Origin: Acanthosepion pharaonis
Lineage: Eukaryota > Mollusca > Cephalopoda > Sepiida > Sepiidae
NCBI GenBank assembly: GCA_903632075.3
Contig: CAHIKZ030000060.1
Location: 1,303,501-1,367,500, forward strand
Direction: 5' to 3'
Length of the DNA stretch: 64,000 bases
The notes below the pieces were generated by a model. That model was not told the origin of the DNA. It searched no databases and saw nothing but the letters and a program-made list of their open reading frames with translations. Positions within the stretch are counted from its first letter, which is position 1. Each line of letters opens with the position of its first letter. Shown piece by piece: positions 21,105 to 33,025 of this stretch. The position numbers and the translations under genes are program-made.

Positions 21105-21570
21105 GTTTATATTTATTAACCTCCCCCATCACCACCATAACTAATTTTATGAAAACTCTAGAAATTCAATGGAATACAGTTTAGTGATTACAATAGTTAC
21201 AATGCTTTGAGGAATGCAAATCATGTTTTTTTTTTATTTGACCCCCCCACCCCCACCTGAAAATCAGCTCTGAATTGTAACATACAAAACTCAATGAAAC
21301 AAAGATATTATTTAATTTCAAATGCTTTTATTTGCTTTTAGTTGTTTTCATGAATATGGACTATTTTCTAAAAGCAAAAAATTTTTTCGATGAAAAATGT
21401 ATTTTTAACAAAATTATTTGTTATTTAGGGTCCGAGGGCACCATATGTACTGCAGCCATAGCAGAAGTGGGTAAGATACCCTGACGGAACCCATCCCTCT
21501 CCGGGTTGGTTTGAATTCAGAGTTTTCCATCTCCTAAACTGGCTGCCAACGAAGGCTATAATACCCAATC
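21105..21570. other. No clear feature
   Basis: AT-rich. A block at 21500-21550 (TTTGAATTCAGAGTTTTCCA, CTCCTAAACTGGCTGCCAAC) resembles the end module at 47595-47635 and 22605-22640, so it is a repeat fragment. Confidence 0.4.
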
Positions 21571-21574
21571 TGAA

Positions 21575-21850
21575 AATTATTTAAAGCCAGAAAATATCTT
21601 TAGTTTATAAGACATTTTAAAGATAATAATTAATATAATAATTTTAGATAATAATTAATATTATAATAAAAATATTAATTTAGTTTACTGATACAAGTCT
21701 TACTAATTTAGTCATAGTTGTAGGGAGAAGAATTGGATTTATCCAAGAGGATTAGCACATAAGTGAAGGTAATGAACTCGACTGGAATTCGAACTCGGCC
21801 CTCCACTAACCATTATTCCCCTGTGCCTCATGGTACCATTCAGCTAAATT
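21575..21850 (-). mobile_element. tRNA-like part of chimeric SINE, no 5S head
   Basis: Minus strand: GAATAATGGTTAGTGGAGG, CCGAGTTCGAATTCCAGTCG (clear B box), then the body with TTGGATAAATCC, TCTTCTCCCTACAACTATGA and the tail CAGTAAAC...TTTCTGGCTTTAAATAA. Same body as 60460-60650 but the 5S head is missing. Confidence 0.7.
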
Positions 21851-22134
21851 GTATATTTGATTAATTCACAACTTTCTAGTATTTCGGCAAATATATCTTA
21901 TATAAATATCTTATATAAATTCATAGCATCATTATTCAATTCTCTGTCTTTCTATAACCTTAAACATGCTTTTAGCTAAATCCTATCTGTTCCCATAAGG
22001 AAAAAAATCCTGGTTTTCATTAATTCCCCTAATCTATCACATCAAACGCAGTTGCTAACATAGAACCATTGTAAATTCCATGAACCTTTAGTTGGCTGCA
22101 TTGTATGTACGTTGCTAGAGTTTTTTTTTTTTAA

Positions 22135-22700
22135 CTTTTTACTCCAAGCTAGGAGGGAGTGCCACTAGAACGAAAGGGGTTACAGAAAGTGGGAACAAGA
22201 GTAAAGAGGCATGAGAGAGGAAAGGGTGAAGAAAAGGACAGGGAATAATAGATCAAGGCATCTGGAGATGTCGATTGACATTGCATTTGAATAGTTGGAG
22301 ATTATAGGGAAGCAAGTATGAGGAGGGGAGTTCCACAGACAGGAATTGCGAGACATGAAGCTATTAGAGTAGAAGAGACGGCTGCATTTAACCGTTTCGA
22401 CAGTGAAAGGGTGGGACCGAAATGCCAACCTAGTGACACATTTAAATTCATGCATTTTGGGAACTAGGGAAAATAGCTCGTCGGAGCAGTTACAGTGAAA
22501 GTATTTGTAGAAAAGACAGAGGGAGGCAACAGTACGTCTATGAGAGAGCGACTGTAAACGAGATGCCAGATCAGGGCCAACCGCATTGCATATCCGTACG
22601 GTTTTGAATTCATATTTGTCATTCTCCTAGACTGGTTACAAAACAAAGCTAAAGAACCAGAGTGTGTGTTACTATTTAATACATATTTAATCCACTGCTC
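22135..22700 (-). pseudogene. Jockey/CR1-type LINE C-terminal fragment
   Basis: Minus strand: CGYAMRLALIWHL-like, FSTNTFTVTAPTSYFP, MHEFKCVTRLAFRSHPFTVE, SFMSRNSCLWNSPP, FPIISNYSNAMSI, then the 3' end (CCCTTTCGTTCTAGTGGCAC, CCTAGCTTGGAGT). One or two frameshifts. Confidence 0.75.
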
Positions 22701-22810
22701 CAGCATGATATTGAACTCACTTTATCCACTAGACCACGTGTCCTCAAGGTTTGGGTAGATTCAATGATTAGACCCAAAGAGTTGTGAGTTCAATACCAGG
22801 CTACAGCAGT
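22690..22810. repeat. Two tRNA-like fragments facing each other
   Basis: Minus strand 22690-22745 has GTGGTCTAGTGGATAAAG and GTGAGTTCAATATC; plus strand 22745-22805 has AGATTCAATGATTAGACCC and GTGAGTTCAATACCAGG. Both look like A/B-box pairs of degraded SINE heads. Confidence 0.4.
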
Positions 22811-22904
22811 GGTGAACCAAAACTTTTTTAGAGTTGAATTAAAAGGAAATAACTGAGATATCTGGAAGAGGCATGGCATGTAGAACTAGAACAATCTTAT
22901 ATCT

Positions 22905-23060
22905 AGAATATGGCAATGAAGATGAGGATAACAGTACAAATAATGTAAATAGCAAAATTAATCATAATACCTCATCTCAGAGATATAGACAGATAGGGAA
23001 AGTTATACATAGCCAACACGTTTTGTCTTCTGAAGCAATGTAGGCTTTATTATATTGCAC
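22905..23060 (+). repeat. Dispersed repeat, copy of 91-182
   Basis: 22910-23000 matches 91-182. The next 50 bp hold, on the minus strand, a CTTCAGAAGACAAAACGTGT block similar to the motif at 49.43 kb. Confidence 0.55.
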
Positions 23061-23240
23061 ATGTTTATATACAGAGGTGAGGATGCCATTGGTCTATCAA
23101 GGCTTATAAAATTGATAAAAATCCTCAGGTGATGAAATGCGTTGATTTAGTATAGTTTTTCCTCTTGTCTCTTTTTATTCAATTTGTTTTCCTTTACAGA
23201 TACACAGTATCTGAGAATATTTAAATACATACATATATGC
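23061..23240. other. No clear feature
   Basis: Unassigned sequence leading into (TA)n. Confidence 0.3.
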
Positions 23241-23243
23241 ATA

Positions 23244-23780
<537 letters not shown>

Positions 23781-23999
23781 ATGTGCAAACTGGTAGATAC
23801 ATACTGCTTTTTGCTTGGGGTGAAATGAAAAAAACAAGGCTGGGGAATTTTATGAAAAAAAAAAAAATTAATGATACCGAAATGTAATTCTACTGATAAA
23901 TCTGAAGAATACTATGGATGGAGCATGTTATAGATGAGGAAGTTTAAAGAAGAATAGAACCACAAAAATCTATCACAGAAAATCACAGAGAGGCAGACA

Positions 24000-24029
24000 G
24001 TAAGAGAGAGAAAGAGAGACAGACTGTGT

Positions 24030-24060
<31 letters not shown>

Positions 24061-24125
24061 GGGGAGAGAGGGAGAGAGAGAAGGGGAGAGAGGGAGAGAG
24101 AAGGTGAGGGAGAGGGAGATGGAGT
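24000..24125. repeat. (AG)n-rich tract
   Basis: GAGAGA runs with GGGAGAGA variants. Confidence 0.9.
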
Positions 24126-24534
24126 GGGGGACGGAGCTAAACTTTCAAAACATTTTTCAGTTATTTTGTGTTCATGGACCCAAATTTAGTCGGAAAAGAA
24201 AAATGAAAGAAATAGGAGAAAATGAAAAAAATAAACAAAGTAAAATCTGGAAACATGGCTACAAAGTTGACATGTCAATATGGCTAACTTAGAATAACTC
24301 TCTTTAATCTTTTGAAATAAAACAATTTCATTGCTTGAAGTGGTTTCCAAACATTTTTTTGTCTGAGACGTATTTTCGGAATTCAAATTTTCTTGTGGCT
24401 CACCAAATTTTATCTGAGAAAAAATACATTTAAAAAAAAGAAAAAAACAAGTGAGGGTTAAAGGGAGATAACCGCGGAATACGGACGGAATGAAGATGTT
24501 TTTCTATTATGTAAGTTCATTTAGAAAAATATAT

Positions 24535-24617
24535 TACTGCCTCTGTCCCATAATAGTTGTTTCATTTAAATACACATTTCATATACTAAATGTATCAACT
24601 ATTATGGGACAGAGGTA
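24535..24617. mobile_element. Stowaway-like MITE, copy 1
   Basis: Palindromic, about 80 bp: CCTCTGTCCCATAATAGTTG at the left and its complement at the right, bordered by TA. The termini resemble plant Stowaway elements (CTCCCTCCGTCCC), which are Tc1/mariner MITEs with TA target sites. Resemblance may be chance. Confidence 0.65.
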
Positions 24618-24697
24618 GGATCTTTCTTTTTGACTCATCTTCATATTTTTCAGGCCTAATTATCTCCATTTTGTAGATTTCATTTAGAAAAATATAT

Positions 24698-24772
24698 TAC
24701 TGCCTCTGTCCCATAATAGTTGCTTCATTTGAATACACATTTCATATATAAAATGTATCAACTATTATGGGA
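24698..24772. mobile_element. Stowaway-like MITE, copy 2
   Basis: Same element with one arm more mutated (GGGACGGATGTAG). The left flank of 20 bp (CATTTAGAAAAATATATTAC) is shared with copy 1 at an offset of 163 bp, so the pair arose by local duplication, not two insertions. Confidence 0.65.
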
Positions 24773-25154
24773 CGGATGTAGCAATGTTTTATCTTACTTG
24801 TGATCTATTTTCTTTTTCTTTTTCTTTCTCTTCTTAAAACTTTTCTTCCTTATTTTCCTCTTTGTCTTTGACTTTCTTTCTTTGACTTTCTTTGTTTTTC
24901 TCTCTTTATCTTCTTTTTCTTCTGACCCTTTCCTATTTTCTTGTGTATTTTCAAGTACATTCCATTTTTCTTTATTGCTTGACTTTTATAAATTTTATTT
25001 GTATTTCTTTTATCTTATTTCCAATTTTTTAAATTTTTTATTAATTTTGTTCATCCTTTTCTTTTCCTTTACTTTGTTTTCTATTTTACTCAACGGCCAT
25101 TCATATTTTTCTGGACTCTCTTTTCTATTCCTCTCTTACATTCTTTCTTTTATG

Positions 25155-25343
25155 AAATGGACAAAGTCCGACAATTATTTTTAGATATCTTTATGTTTAT
25201 ACGTTCTTTTTATAGATAAAAATATTTAAGTAAATGTTCTGTTTATAATAAACAGTCTTAAACAACATTTACCGACCTGAATGTCCGAGAAATTTTCATA
25301 GAAAATATTCTTAAAATAATTGTCGGACTTTGTCCATTTCATA
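25155..25343. mobile_element. Foldback element, palindromic copy
   Basis: Begins ATGAAATGGACAAAGTCCGA and ends with the complement (GTCGGACTTTGTCCATTTCA). The middle has TGCTCTGTTTATAATAAACA-like and CCGACCTGAATGTCCGAGAA blocks. It runs directly into the tRNA-containing copy below. Confidence 0.75.
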
Positions 25344-25640
25344 ATGTGTGACGTCATTTATTTACATTTGGATACACCATGAGCTGATATAGAATATACG
25401 TGAGAAGATCATGGAAGATTGTAGTTTAAAAGCAGTAAAATAGACCTTGCCAACTGAACGACCCTCTGTGTCCTAATCGGTTAAGGCACGTCAGGTTATA
25501 TGACGGTTCGATACAGGTTCGATTCCTGTCGGAGGACAAATATTTTCTATGAAAATTTCTCGGATATTCAGGCCAGTAAATGTTGTTTATTATAAACAGA
25601 GCATTTACTTAAATATTTGTCTCTCTAAAAAAAATGTATA
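25344..25640 (+). mobile_element. Foldback/SINE unit with tRNA-like core
   Basis: Starts TGTGTGACGTCATTTATTTA, then ACATTTGGATACACCATGA, then a tRNA-like core (25463-25541), then ATTTTCTATGAAAATTTCTC, GGCCAGTAAATGTTG, TTATTATAAACAGAGCATTT and AAACATAAAAAT. The same order occurs on the minus strand at 31925-32235, 32738-33020 and 58677-58862. Confidence 0.7.
25463..25541 (+). repeat. tRNA-like core
   Basis: Folds like a tRNA: acceptor CCTCTG with CGGAGG, D-arm with TAATCGGTTAAGG, anticodon stem CGTCA/TGACG, and T-arm ACAGG-TTCGATT-CCTGT. The loop between the anticodon and T arms is too long for a working tRNA, so it is a SINE promoter, not a tRNA gene. Confidence 0.7.
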
Positions 25641-26250
25641 AACATAAAAATTCTTTCTTTTATTTATACTTTCTTCTCAGGCTTTCTTCCCAGTTCTTTT
25701 ATTTTTTTCTATTCCTCACCATTATTTTTTTTATCTTTCTTCTTTCTTTGTACATTTCTTTTTTCTTTCTACCTTTCCTTTTTTTCTATCTATTTTTATT
25801 ATTAATTTTTATCTGTTTCTTTCTTTCTACCCATTTCTTTCTTTTGCTACCTTTCTTTCTTTACTTTTTAATGCTTATTTTTTAAAAAATTTCTTTCTTT
25901 CTCTCTGTATATAACTATTATTTATCTTCTTTCATTCTGTTTTCTTTATTTATTTATTCAACTACTATTTTATCAACTTTCTTTCTGCATGTAACCATTA
26001 TTTATTTTCTTTCTTTCTTTCTTTCTACATATTACTATTATTTTATCGTCTTTTTTCTTTCTTTCTACATTCAACTATTATCTCTTCTTTCTTTATTTCT
26101 GTCTACATTTAACTATTATTTTATCTTCTTTCTTTCTTCATTTGACCATGATGTTATCTTATTTTCTTTCTTTCTTTCTTAATTTTTTCTTTCTTTCTTT
26201 GTACATTTAACTATTGTTTTATCTTCTTTCTTCATTTGACAATTATTTTA

Positions 26251-26293
<43 letters not shown>

Positions 26294-26528
26294 TGTACAT
26301 TAACTATTATTTTATCTTCTTTCTTTAATCATTTGACCATTATTTTATCTTATTTTTTTCTTTCTTTCTTTCTTTGTACATTAACTATTATTTTATCTTC
26401 TTTCTTTCATTCTTTCTTTCTTTCTTTGTTCATTTGACCTTTAGTTTATTTTCTTTTTGCTTTTTTCCTTTCTTTCTTTGTACATTTAACTATTATATTA
26501 TCTTTCTTTCTTCATTTGACCATTATTT

Positions 26529-26572
<44 letters not shown>

Positions 26573-27678
26573 TGTAATTTAACTCTTATTTTGTCGTCTT
26601 TCTTTCTTCCTTTCTTCATTTGATCATTATTTTATCTTTTTCTTTTTCCATTCTTTCTTTCTTTTTTCGTTTTTTATATATTTAACAATTATTTCATCTC
26701 CTTTTTCTTTCTTTCTAAATTTAACCATTACTTTATCTTTTGTGTTTGCTTCTTTCTTTCTTTATTTATTTCCTGTTTTTCTTTCTTGTTTTTCTTTCTT
26801 TCTTCCCTTTTAACAGTCTTCCTTTCACGTACTGCATATCTTTCTTTCTTTCATTCTCTTTTGTTTTCCACTCTCCAGTCTTTCTTTCTTTCTTTCTTTC
26901 TTTATTTATTTATTTATTTCTTGTTTTTCTTTCTTTATTTATTTCTTGTTTTTCTTTCTTTATTTATTTCTTGTTTTTATATAATTTATTTCTTGTTTTT
27001 ATATAATTTATTTCTTGTTTTTCTTTCTTTATTTATTTCTTGTTTTTCTTTCTTTATTTATTTCTTGTTTTTCTTTCTTTCTTTATTTCTTGTTTTTCTT
27101 TATTTATTTCTTGTTTTTATATAATTTATTTCTTGTTTTTTTATATAATTTATTTCTTTTTTTTTCTTTTTTTCTTTCTTTATTTTTCTTGTTTTTTTCT
27201 TTCTTTATTTGTTTTTCTTGTTTTTTTTCTTTTTATTTATTTCTTTTCTTTTTTTATATAATTTATTTAATTTTTTTTTTTATATAATTTATTTCTTGTT
27301 TTTCTTTCTTTCTTTATTTCTTGTTTTTTTCTTTCTTTATTTATTTCTTGTTTCTTTCTTTATTTATTTCTTGTTTTCTTTCTTTATTTATTTCTTGTTT
27401 TTTATATAATTTATTTCTTGTTTTTTTATATAATTTATTTTCTGTTTTTCTTTCTTTTATTTATTTCTTGTTTTTTCTTTTCTTTATTTATTTCTCTTTT
27501 TTTCTTTCTTTATTTATTTCTTGTTTTTCTTTCTTTTATTCTTTTTCCTGTCTTTTTTCTTTCTTCCCAATTATTATCTTTTTCTTTCTTTCTTCCTTTT
27601 TTAACAGTCTTCCTTTCTTTCTTACTTTCATATCTTTATTTTCTTTCATTCTCTTTTTTTTTTATTCTCTCAGTCTTT

Positions 27679-27722
<44 letters not shown>

Positions 27723-27785
27723 TCATATCCCAATTATTATCTCATATTCATCCTCTCTTAATTTTCTTTTATTCTTACCTATACA

Positions 27786-27840
<55 letters not shown>

Positions 27841-27905
27841 TCATATCCCAATTATTATCTCATATTCATCCTCTCTTAATTTTCTTTTTTATTCTTACCT
27901 ATACA

Positions 27906-27968
<63 letters not shown>

Positions 27969-28029
27969 TCATATCCCAATTATTATCTCATATTCATCCT
28001 CTCTTAATTTTCTTTTAATCTTACCTATA

Positions 28030-28078
<49 letters not shown>

Positions 28079-28139
28079 TCATATCCCAATTATTATCTCA
28101 TATTCATCCTCTCTTAATTTTCTTTTAATCTTACCTATA

Positions 28140-28187
<48 letters not shown>

Positions 28188-28199
28188 GCATTATTTTAT

Positions 28200-28785
28200 C
28201 TTTTTTCTTTCCCTCATTTCTTATTCTGTTCACATTTTTCTCAATTATCCATCTTTTTTTTGTTTTGAAATACGTCAAAGACGTTATCTATATGTTGTTC
28301 CTCAACTGTCGACCCCCGATGATCAGTCACTTACAAAACAGAAGAAAGAAAACATAATAGATTTAAAAAAAATACACTTTGCCAATAGGCAATAAGATTT
28401 TAAAGTACATTTACAAGTGTAAAATTATGAATAACTTACTTTTTGGATTAGTTATGGAAATTGAGTGCAGATTGCACGGGGTTATGGGGCAGAAGAATCG
28501 ATTCTGATGAAGAGACATCATGTCTTTTAGTGCAAAACTGGTGTCGTGAAAAATACTGGTTGATGCATTGAGAAAGTGCAAAATTGGAACGTTAGCTTTT
28601 TTATGACTTCAGGAGGAATATTTTTTTTTAACAGACTCACTTTCTCAAGGAGGGGACACAGTTAGTTTGAAATGCTGAATTATTGACTAGATGCCTTTTT
28701 ATTTTTCGGCTATTACAGGTGTTTAATCAGTGCATATTGAAGTTTAAAAAGTGTAGTCAGGTAGCTGGGGATAAGTATTAAAAGA
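28200..28785. other. Unique-looking spacer between pyrimidine and purine tracts
   Basis: Normal base mix, no coding signal or repeat match. It separates the pyrimidine-rich and purine-rich halves. Confidence 0.5.
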
Positions 28786-29645
28786 AAAGTAATAAAAGAA
28801 AAAATGAAAAGAACAGTAAAGAGAAAAGAAGAAAGAGAAGAGAGAATAGAATAACAGCAAGAAGGATATGAACAATGAAATGAAGGAGAAGAGGGGGCAA
28901 AATGAACAAGAGCAAGAAGAAGAAGAAGAAGAAGAAGAAGTGAAAGAATATAACGAGAGCAAGAAGGAGATGAAGAATGAGATACAGAAAAATATAAAGA
29001 AGAAGAAAGTGAAAAAGAGTGAAGGAGAAAAAGAATAAGTAGAAGAGAAAGAAGCAGGAAGAAGAAATAAAAGAAGAAGAAAAAGGTGATTTAGAGGCAG
29101 AAGAAAACAAAAATGGAAGAAGAAAAGTAACATGAAAAGCAAAAGGAAGAAGAAACAAAAATTGAAGGATGAAGAAAAGACGAGGAAGAAGAAGAAGAAG
29201 GAGCAGAAGACGAAGAGAATGAAGAATTAAAGAAAGAAGAAGAAGAAGAAGAAATAAGAGAACATGAAGAAGAGTAGTAGCACACGGAGAATATCAAGAG
29301 AAGATGAAGAAGAGCAAGAAGAAGAAGAAGACAATGAAAAAGTGAAAAAGAAGATAAAAGAATATAAACAAAGTCAAGAAAAAAAAAGCAGAAAGAAAAC
29401 GAAAAAGGAAAGAATCAGACAAAGAAAAAAAAGAAGAGCAAAGAGCAACGAGCGGGAAGGTAGAGAATAACAAAAAAGAAAGTGAGGAAGAAAAGAGTCG
29501 GAGGAAGAAGGAATGGAAGGGAAAAAAAAGCAATAAGTAGAAGAAAGCAAAGAAGAAAATATGAAGAAAAATAGCAGTGAGAAATAGAAATAGAGAAAGA
29601 AGAGAAAAACATGCATAAGAAAAGGAGGAAGAAGAAAATTAAAAA
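28786..29645. repeat. 0.85-kb polypurine (GAA-rich) region
   Basis: A/G on the plus strand, degenerate GAAGAA with GAAAAG variants. Likely an old GAA-type expansion; it might descend from an RTE tail but no LINE sequence adjoins it. Confidence 0.9.
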
Positions 29646-29689
29646 TATGTTAGAAATCTAGAAACGTGAAATGAAATAATCAAATCGTT

Positions 29690-29930
29690 GTATTATTATT
29701 ATTGTAGTAATAATATTAATAATTAATATTATATTATATATTATATTATAATAATAACGTAATAATAATATTATATTATTAGTAATAATAATAATAATAA
29801 TCAAATCTTATACTTATTTTTTTTCAATAGAAATTATCTTTTTTTTTTTTAATGAATAGCCTCATTATAAAACTGAAGTATTTTTAGTACATGTCTCAAT
29901 AATAATATATAAATTTATTATTGCAAAATA

Positions 29931-29990
<60 letters not shown>
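29690..29990. repeat. (AAT)n and (TA)n tracts
   Basis: TAATAATA-rich stretch at 29690-29810 and pure (TA)n at 29934-29990. Confidence 0.9.
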
Positions 29991-29995
<5 letters not shown>

Positions 29996-30518
29996 GTTAA
30001 TGGTCAGAATTGAATCAGATCAGATCAGTGAACAGTAGTATTAAAAAAGGGCTCAATACACGTGAGAAAAAAATAAGTAAAAATAAAAATAACATGTAGA
30101 GCTTTTAAGTTTAAAAATCAGGTGGTCAATTAAAATACGCGACCACGGTTTCGGCCTGGCGGTTTCGTCGGGTGTTAATTTCAAAATGACCACTTAGCGC
30201 TTTATTTAAATAAAACCACAAAGAACGCTACATAATTATCTTTAAAAAATAACAGGCGTATGATGATTGAAATATAGTAGATTGGGAGTAATAAGAAGGG
30301 TAGTGGAATAGGAGGGGAAGGAAAGAATGGAAAGGACAAGGAATGTAAGTGTATTGTAAATGTATACAGTAAAAAGGGAAATCAGATATGTAACTTAATT
30401 GTTATGGAGGATGTGGGGGTCAATGGGCTTTTTTATCTTAGAATTTTTAACCGGCTTCATATTCACTTAACAAAAATTGTTTTATATGAGGGCAAGTGCT
30501 TAACATTTCTGATTTTTC
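29991..30518. other. Mostly unassigned, with one GAAAC motif
   Basis: On the minus strand at 30145-30178 is a CCGACGAAACC..GGCCGAAACC block that recalls the hammerhead-like motifs elsewhere, but without a convincing stem II. Nothing else recognised. Confidence 0.35.
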
Positions 30519-31912
30519 GTTTAAAAGATTTGGGGTTTAAAAGATTTGGGGCTTAAAAGATTTCAGGTTTAAAAGATTTGGGGTTTAAAAGATTTGGGGT
30601 TTAAAAAATTTGGGGTTTAAAAGATTTGGGATTTAAAAGATTTCAGGTTTAAAAGATTTGAGGTTTAAAAGATTTGGGGTTTAAAAGGTTTCAGGTTTAA
30701 AAGATTTGGGGTTTAAAAGATTTCGGGTATAAAACATTTGGGGTTTAAAAGATTTCGGGTTTAAAAGATTTCGGGTATAAAACATTTCAGGTTTAAAAGA
30801 TTTGGGGTTTAAAAGATTTGGGGTTTAAAAGATTTCGGGTTTAAAAGATTTCGGGTTTAAAAGATTTCGGGTATAAAAGATTTGGGGTTTAAAACATTTG
30901 GGGTTTAAAAGATTTCGGGTTTAAAAGATTTGTGGTTTAAAAGATTTCAGTTTTAAAAGATTTGGGGTTTAAAAGATTTGGGGTTTAAAAGATTTAAGGG
31001 TTTAAAAGATTTGGGGTTTAAAAGATTTGGGGTTAAAAAGATTTGGGGTTTAAAAGATTTCAGGGTTTAAAAGATTTCAGGTTTAAAAGATTTGGGGTTT
31101 AAAAGATTTGGGGTTTAAAAGATTTAAGGGTTTAAAAGATTTGGGGTTTAAAAGATTTGGGGTTTAAAAGACTTGGGGTTTAAAAGATTTCAGGTTTAAA
31201 TGATTTCAGATTTAAAAGATTTCGTGTTTGAAAGACTTGGGATTTAAAAGATTTCGGGTATAAAAGATTTGGGGTTTAAAAGATTTGGGGGTTAAAAGAT
31301 TTCAGGTTTAAAAGATTTCGGGTATAAATGATTTCAGGTTTAAAAGATTTCAGGTTTAAAAGATTTCGGGTATAAAAGATTTGGGGTTTAAAACATTTGG
31401 GGTTTAAAAGATTTAAGGTTTTAAAAGATTTTAGGTTTAAAAGATTTGGGGTTTAAAAGATTTGGGGTTTAAAAGATTTAAGGGTTTAAAAGATTTCGTT
31501 TTTAAAAGATTTGGGGTTTAAAGGATTTGGGGTTTAAAAGATTTCACGTTTAAAAGATTTGGGGTTTAAAAGATTTGAGGTTTAAAAGATTTCAGATTTA
31601 AAAGATTTGGGGTTTAAAAGATTTGGGGTTTAAAAATTTGTGGTTTAAAAGATTTCAGGTTTAAAAGATTTCAGGTTTAAAAGATTTCAGGTTTAAAAGA
31701 TTTCGTGTTTGAAAGACTTGGGGTTTAAAAGATTTCGGGTATAAAAGATTTCGGGTTTAAAAGATTTCGGGTTTAAAAGATTTCAGGTTTAAAAGATTTC
31801 GGGTATAAATGATTTCAGGTTTAAAAGATTTCGGGGTTTAAAAGATTTCGGGTTTAAAAGATTTCAGGTTTAAAAGATTTTGGGTTTGAAAGTTTTGGGG
31901 TTTAAAAGATTT
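30519..31912. repeat. 16-bp minisatellite, about 87 units
   Basis: Unit GTTTAAAAGATTTGGG. The last four bases vary among GGGG, CGGG, CAGG and AAGGG, with rarer ATAAAA and AACATTT variants. The order of variants looks patterned in blocks. No LINE or SINE adjoins the left end; a foldback element follows on the right. Confidence 0.95.
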
Positions 31913-31924
31913 TCCACTTGCTAG

Positions 31925-32235
31925 ATAGAAGTAGATACAAATATTTAAGTAAACGTTTTGCTTATGATAAACAGCATTAACTATATTTTCCAGCCTGAAT
32001 GTCTGAGAATTTTTGTAGAAAAATCTGTGTCATCGGTCAGGAATCGATTCTGTATCCTAAAGGAACCGTCATATGCATGACGTACAATACCATTTAGGAA
32101 GCGTCTAGTTAGCAATGTCGAATTACTGCCTTTAAGCAACAGATTTCCCATGATTTCTCTCAAACGCTCATATCTGCTCGAATCATATCTTAACGTAAAC
32201 AAAAGACATCATATATTATGAAATGGTGGGAAACC
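31925..32235 (-). mobile_element. Foldback/SINE unit with tRNA-like core
   Basis: Minus strand order: TATGATGTCTTTTGTTTACG, a decayed 5' half, a tRNA-like part with AGAATCGATTCCTGACC (T-arm), then AAATTCTCAGACATTCAGGC and TTATCATAAGCAAAACG. More diverged than the 25-kb copy. Confidence 0.65.
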
Positions 32236-32350
32236 GACAATTATTTTAATATATTTTCTCTTTATTCATTCTTTTTATAGATACAAATATTTAGGCAAAT
32301 GCTCTGTTTATAATAAAAAAGTATTAACTACATTCACTGGCCTTAATATC
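32219..32350. mobile_element. Foldback element fragment
   Basis: ATGAAATGGTGGGAAACCGA, ATTCTTTTTATAGATACAAA, GGCAAATGCTCTGTTTATAA, AACTACATTCACTGGCC; truncated before the tRNA-like part. It overlaps the end of the previous unit. Confidence 0.65.
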
Positions 32351-32352
32351 TC

Positions 32353-32366
32353 TCTCTCTGTCTCTG

Positions 32367-32417
<51 letters not shown>
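32353..32417. repeat. (CT)n then (TA)n
   Basis: Compound microsatellite. Confidence 0.9.
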
Positions 32418-32420
<3 letters not shown>

Positions 32421-32511
32421 GTTGGATTGATGCGAGTTTGTGATCCTTGGTTTCACGCTTTTGCGATCGTGAAATCCAGGATCACGAACTCACATCAATC
32501 CAACCAAATAT
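32416..32511. mobile_element. Foldback hairpin, about 42-bp arms
   Basis: Left arm TTTAGTTGGATTGATGCGAG onwards pairs with the right arm ending CATCAATCCAACCAAAT, about 90% matched, with a loop of roughly 10 bases. A MITE-like palindrome with no similar copy in the window. Confidence 0.75.
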
Positions 32512-32586
32512 GTTAGCACTATCTCTGATATTGAGCGCTTTCTAATAAGTACCGTGAATATAATATATAAATCGTAATATATATAA

Positions 32587-32589
<3 letters not shown>

Positions 32590-32628
<39 letters not shown>

Positions 32629-32735
32629 GCACATACACACACACACACGCACACACACACACACACATATATATTTTTTATATACACACACTTTCACATA
32701 CACAGACACACACACACATATATATATATATATTT
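32590..32735. repeat. (CA)n-rich microsatellite
   Basis: Interrupted ACACAC runs with GC variants and flanking TA. Confidence 0.95.
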
Positions 32736-32737
32736 TA

Positions 32738-33025
32738 AGACATTTTTATGTTTAAACATTCTTTTTATAGTTACAGATAATTAAGTAAACGCTCTTTTTC
32801 TAATTAACAGTATTAAACAACATTTACCGTCCTGAATGTCCGAGAAATTTTCACAGAAAATAGTCGTCCTCATATAGCTTGACGTGCCTTAACCGATTTG
32901 GCCGCAGAGGAGCGTTCGGTTAGATGGGTTGAATTTACTGTATTTGAACTTCAATCTTCCATGAATCTTTCACGTATATTCATATCTGTTCATGGTGTAT
33001 CCAAATGTAAACAAATGATGTCACA
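32738..33025 (-). mobile_element. Foldback/SINE unit with tRNA-like core
   Basis: Minus strand, in order: ATGTGTGACATCATTTGTTT, TTGGATACACCATGAACAGA, CGTTCATGGAAG-like, CTCCTCTGCGGCCAAATCGG TTAAGGC core (32865-32915, T-arm lost), TTTCTGTGAAAATTTCTCGG and ACATAAAAATGTCTT. Best evidence that the tRNA-like core is an integral part of the foldback family. Confidence 0.7.

Larger units (their letters stand above)
24790..28190. repeat. 3.4-kb polypyrimidine region, (TTTC)n with nested units
   Basis: Almost only T and C on the plus strand. Sub-blocks have different higher-order units: ACTATTATTTTATCTTC-centred units around 26.0-26.7 kb, TTATTTCTTGTTTTTC units around 26.9-27.5 kb, and (TTTC)n separated by a CCCAATTATTATCTC block around 27.7-28.2 kb. 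It contains a foldback insertion at 25155-25640. The many ORFs are not genes. Confidence 0.95.

Noticed and set aside
25463..25541. Functional tRNA gene
   Set aside because: Folds partly as tRNA, but the region between anticodon and T arms is too long and it lies inside a repeated element.
26374..27879. Many F/L/S-rich open frames, one of 153 codons
   Set aside because: Low-complexity (TTTC)n; no conserved domain, and the same in all frames.
28744..29616. Several F/S/L-rich minus-strand frames of 60-132 codons
   Set aside because: Complement of GAA-rich purine tract; not genes.
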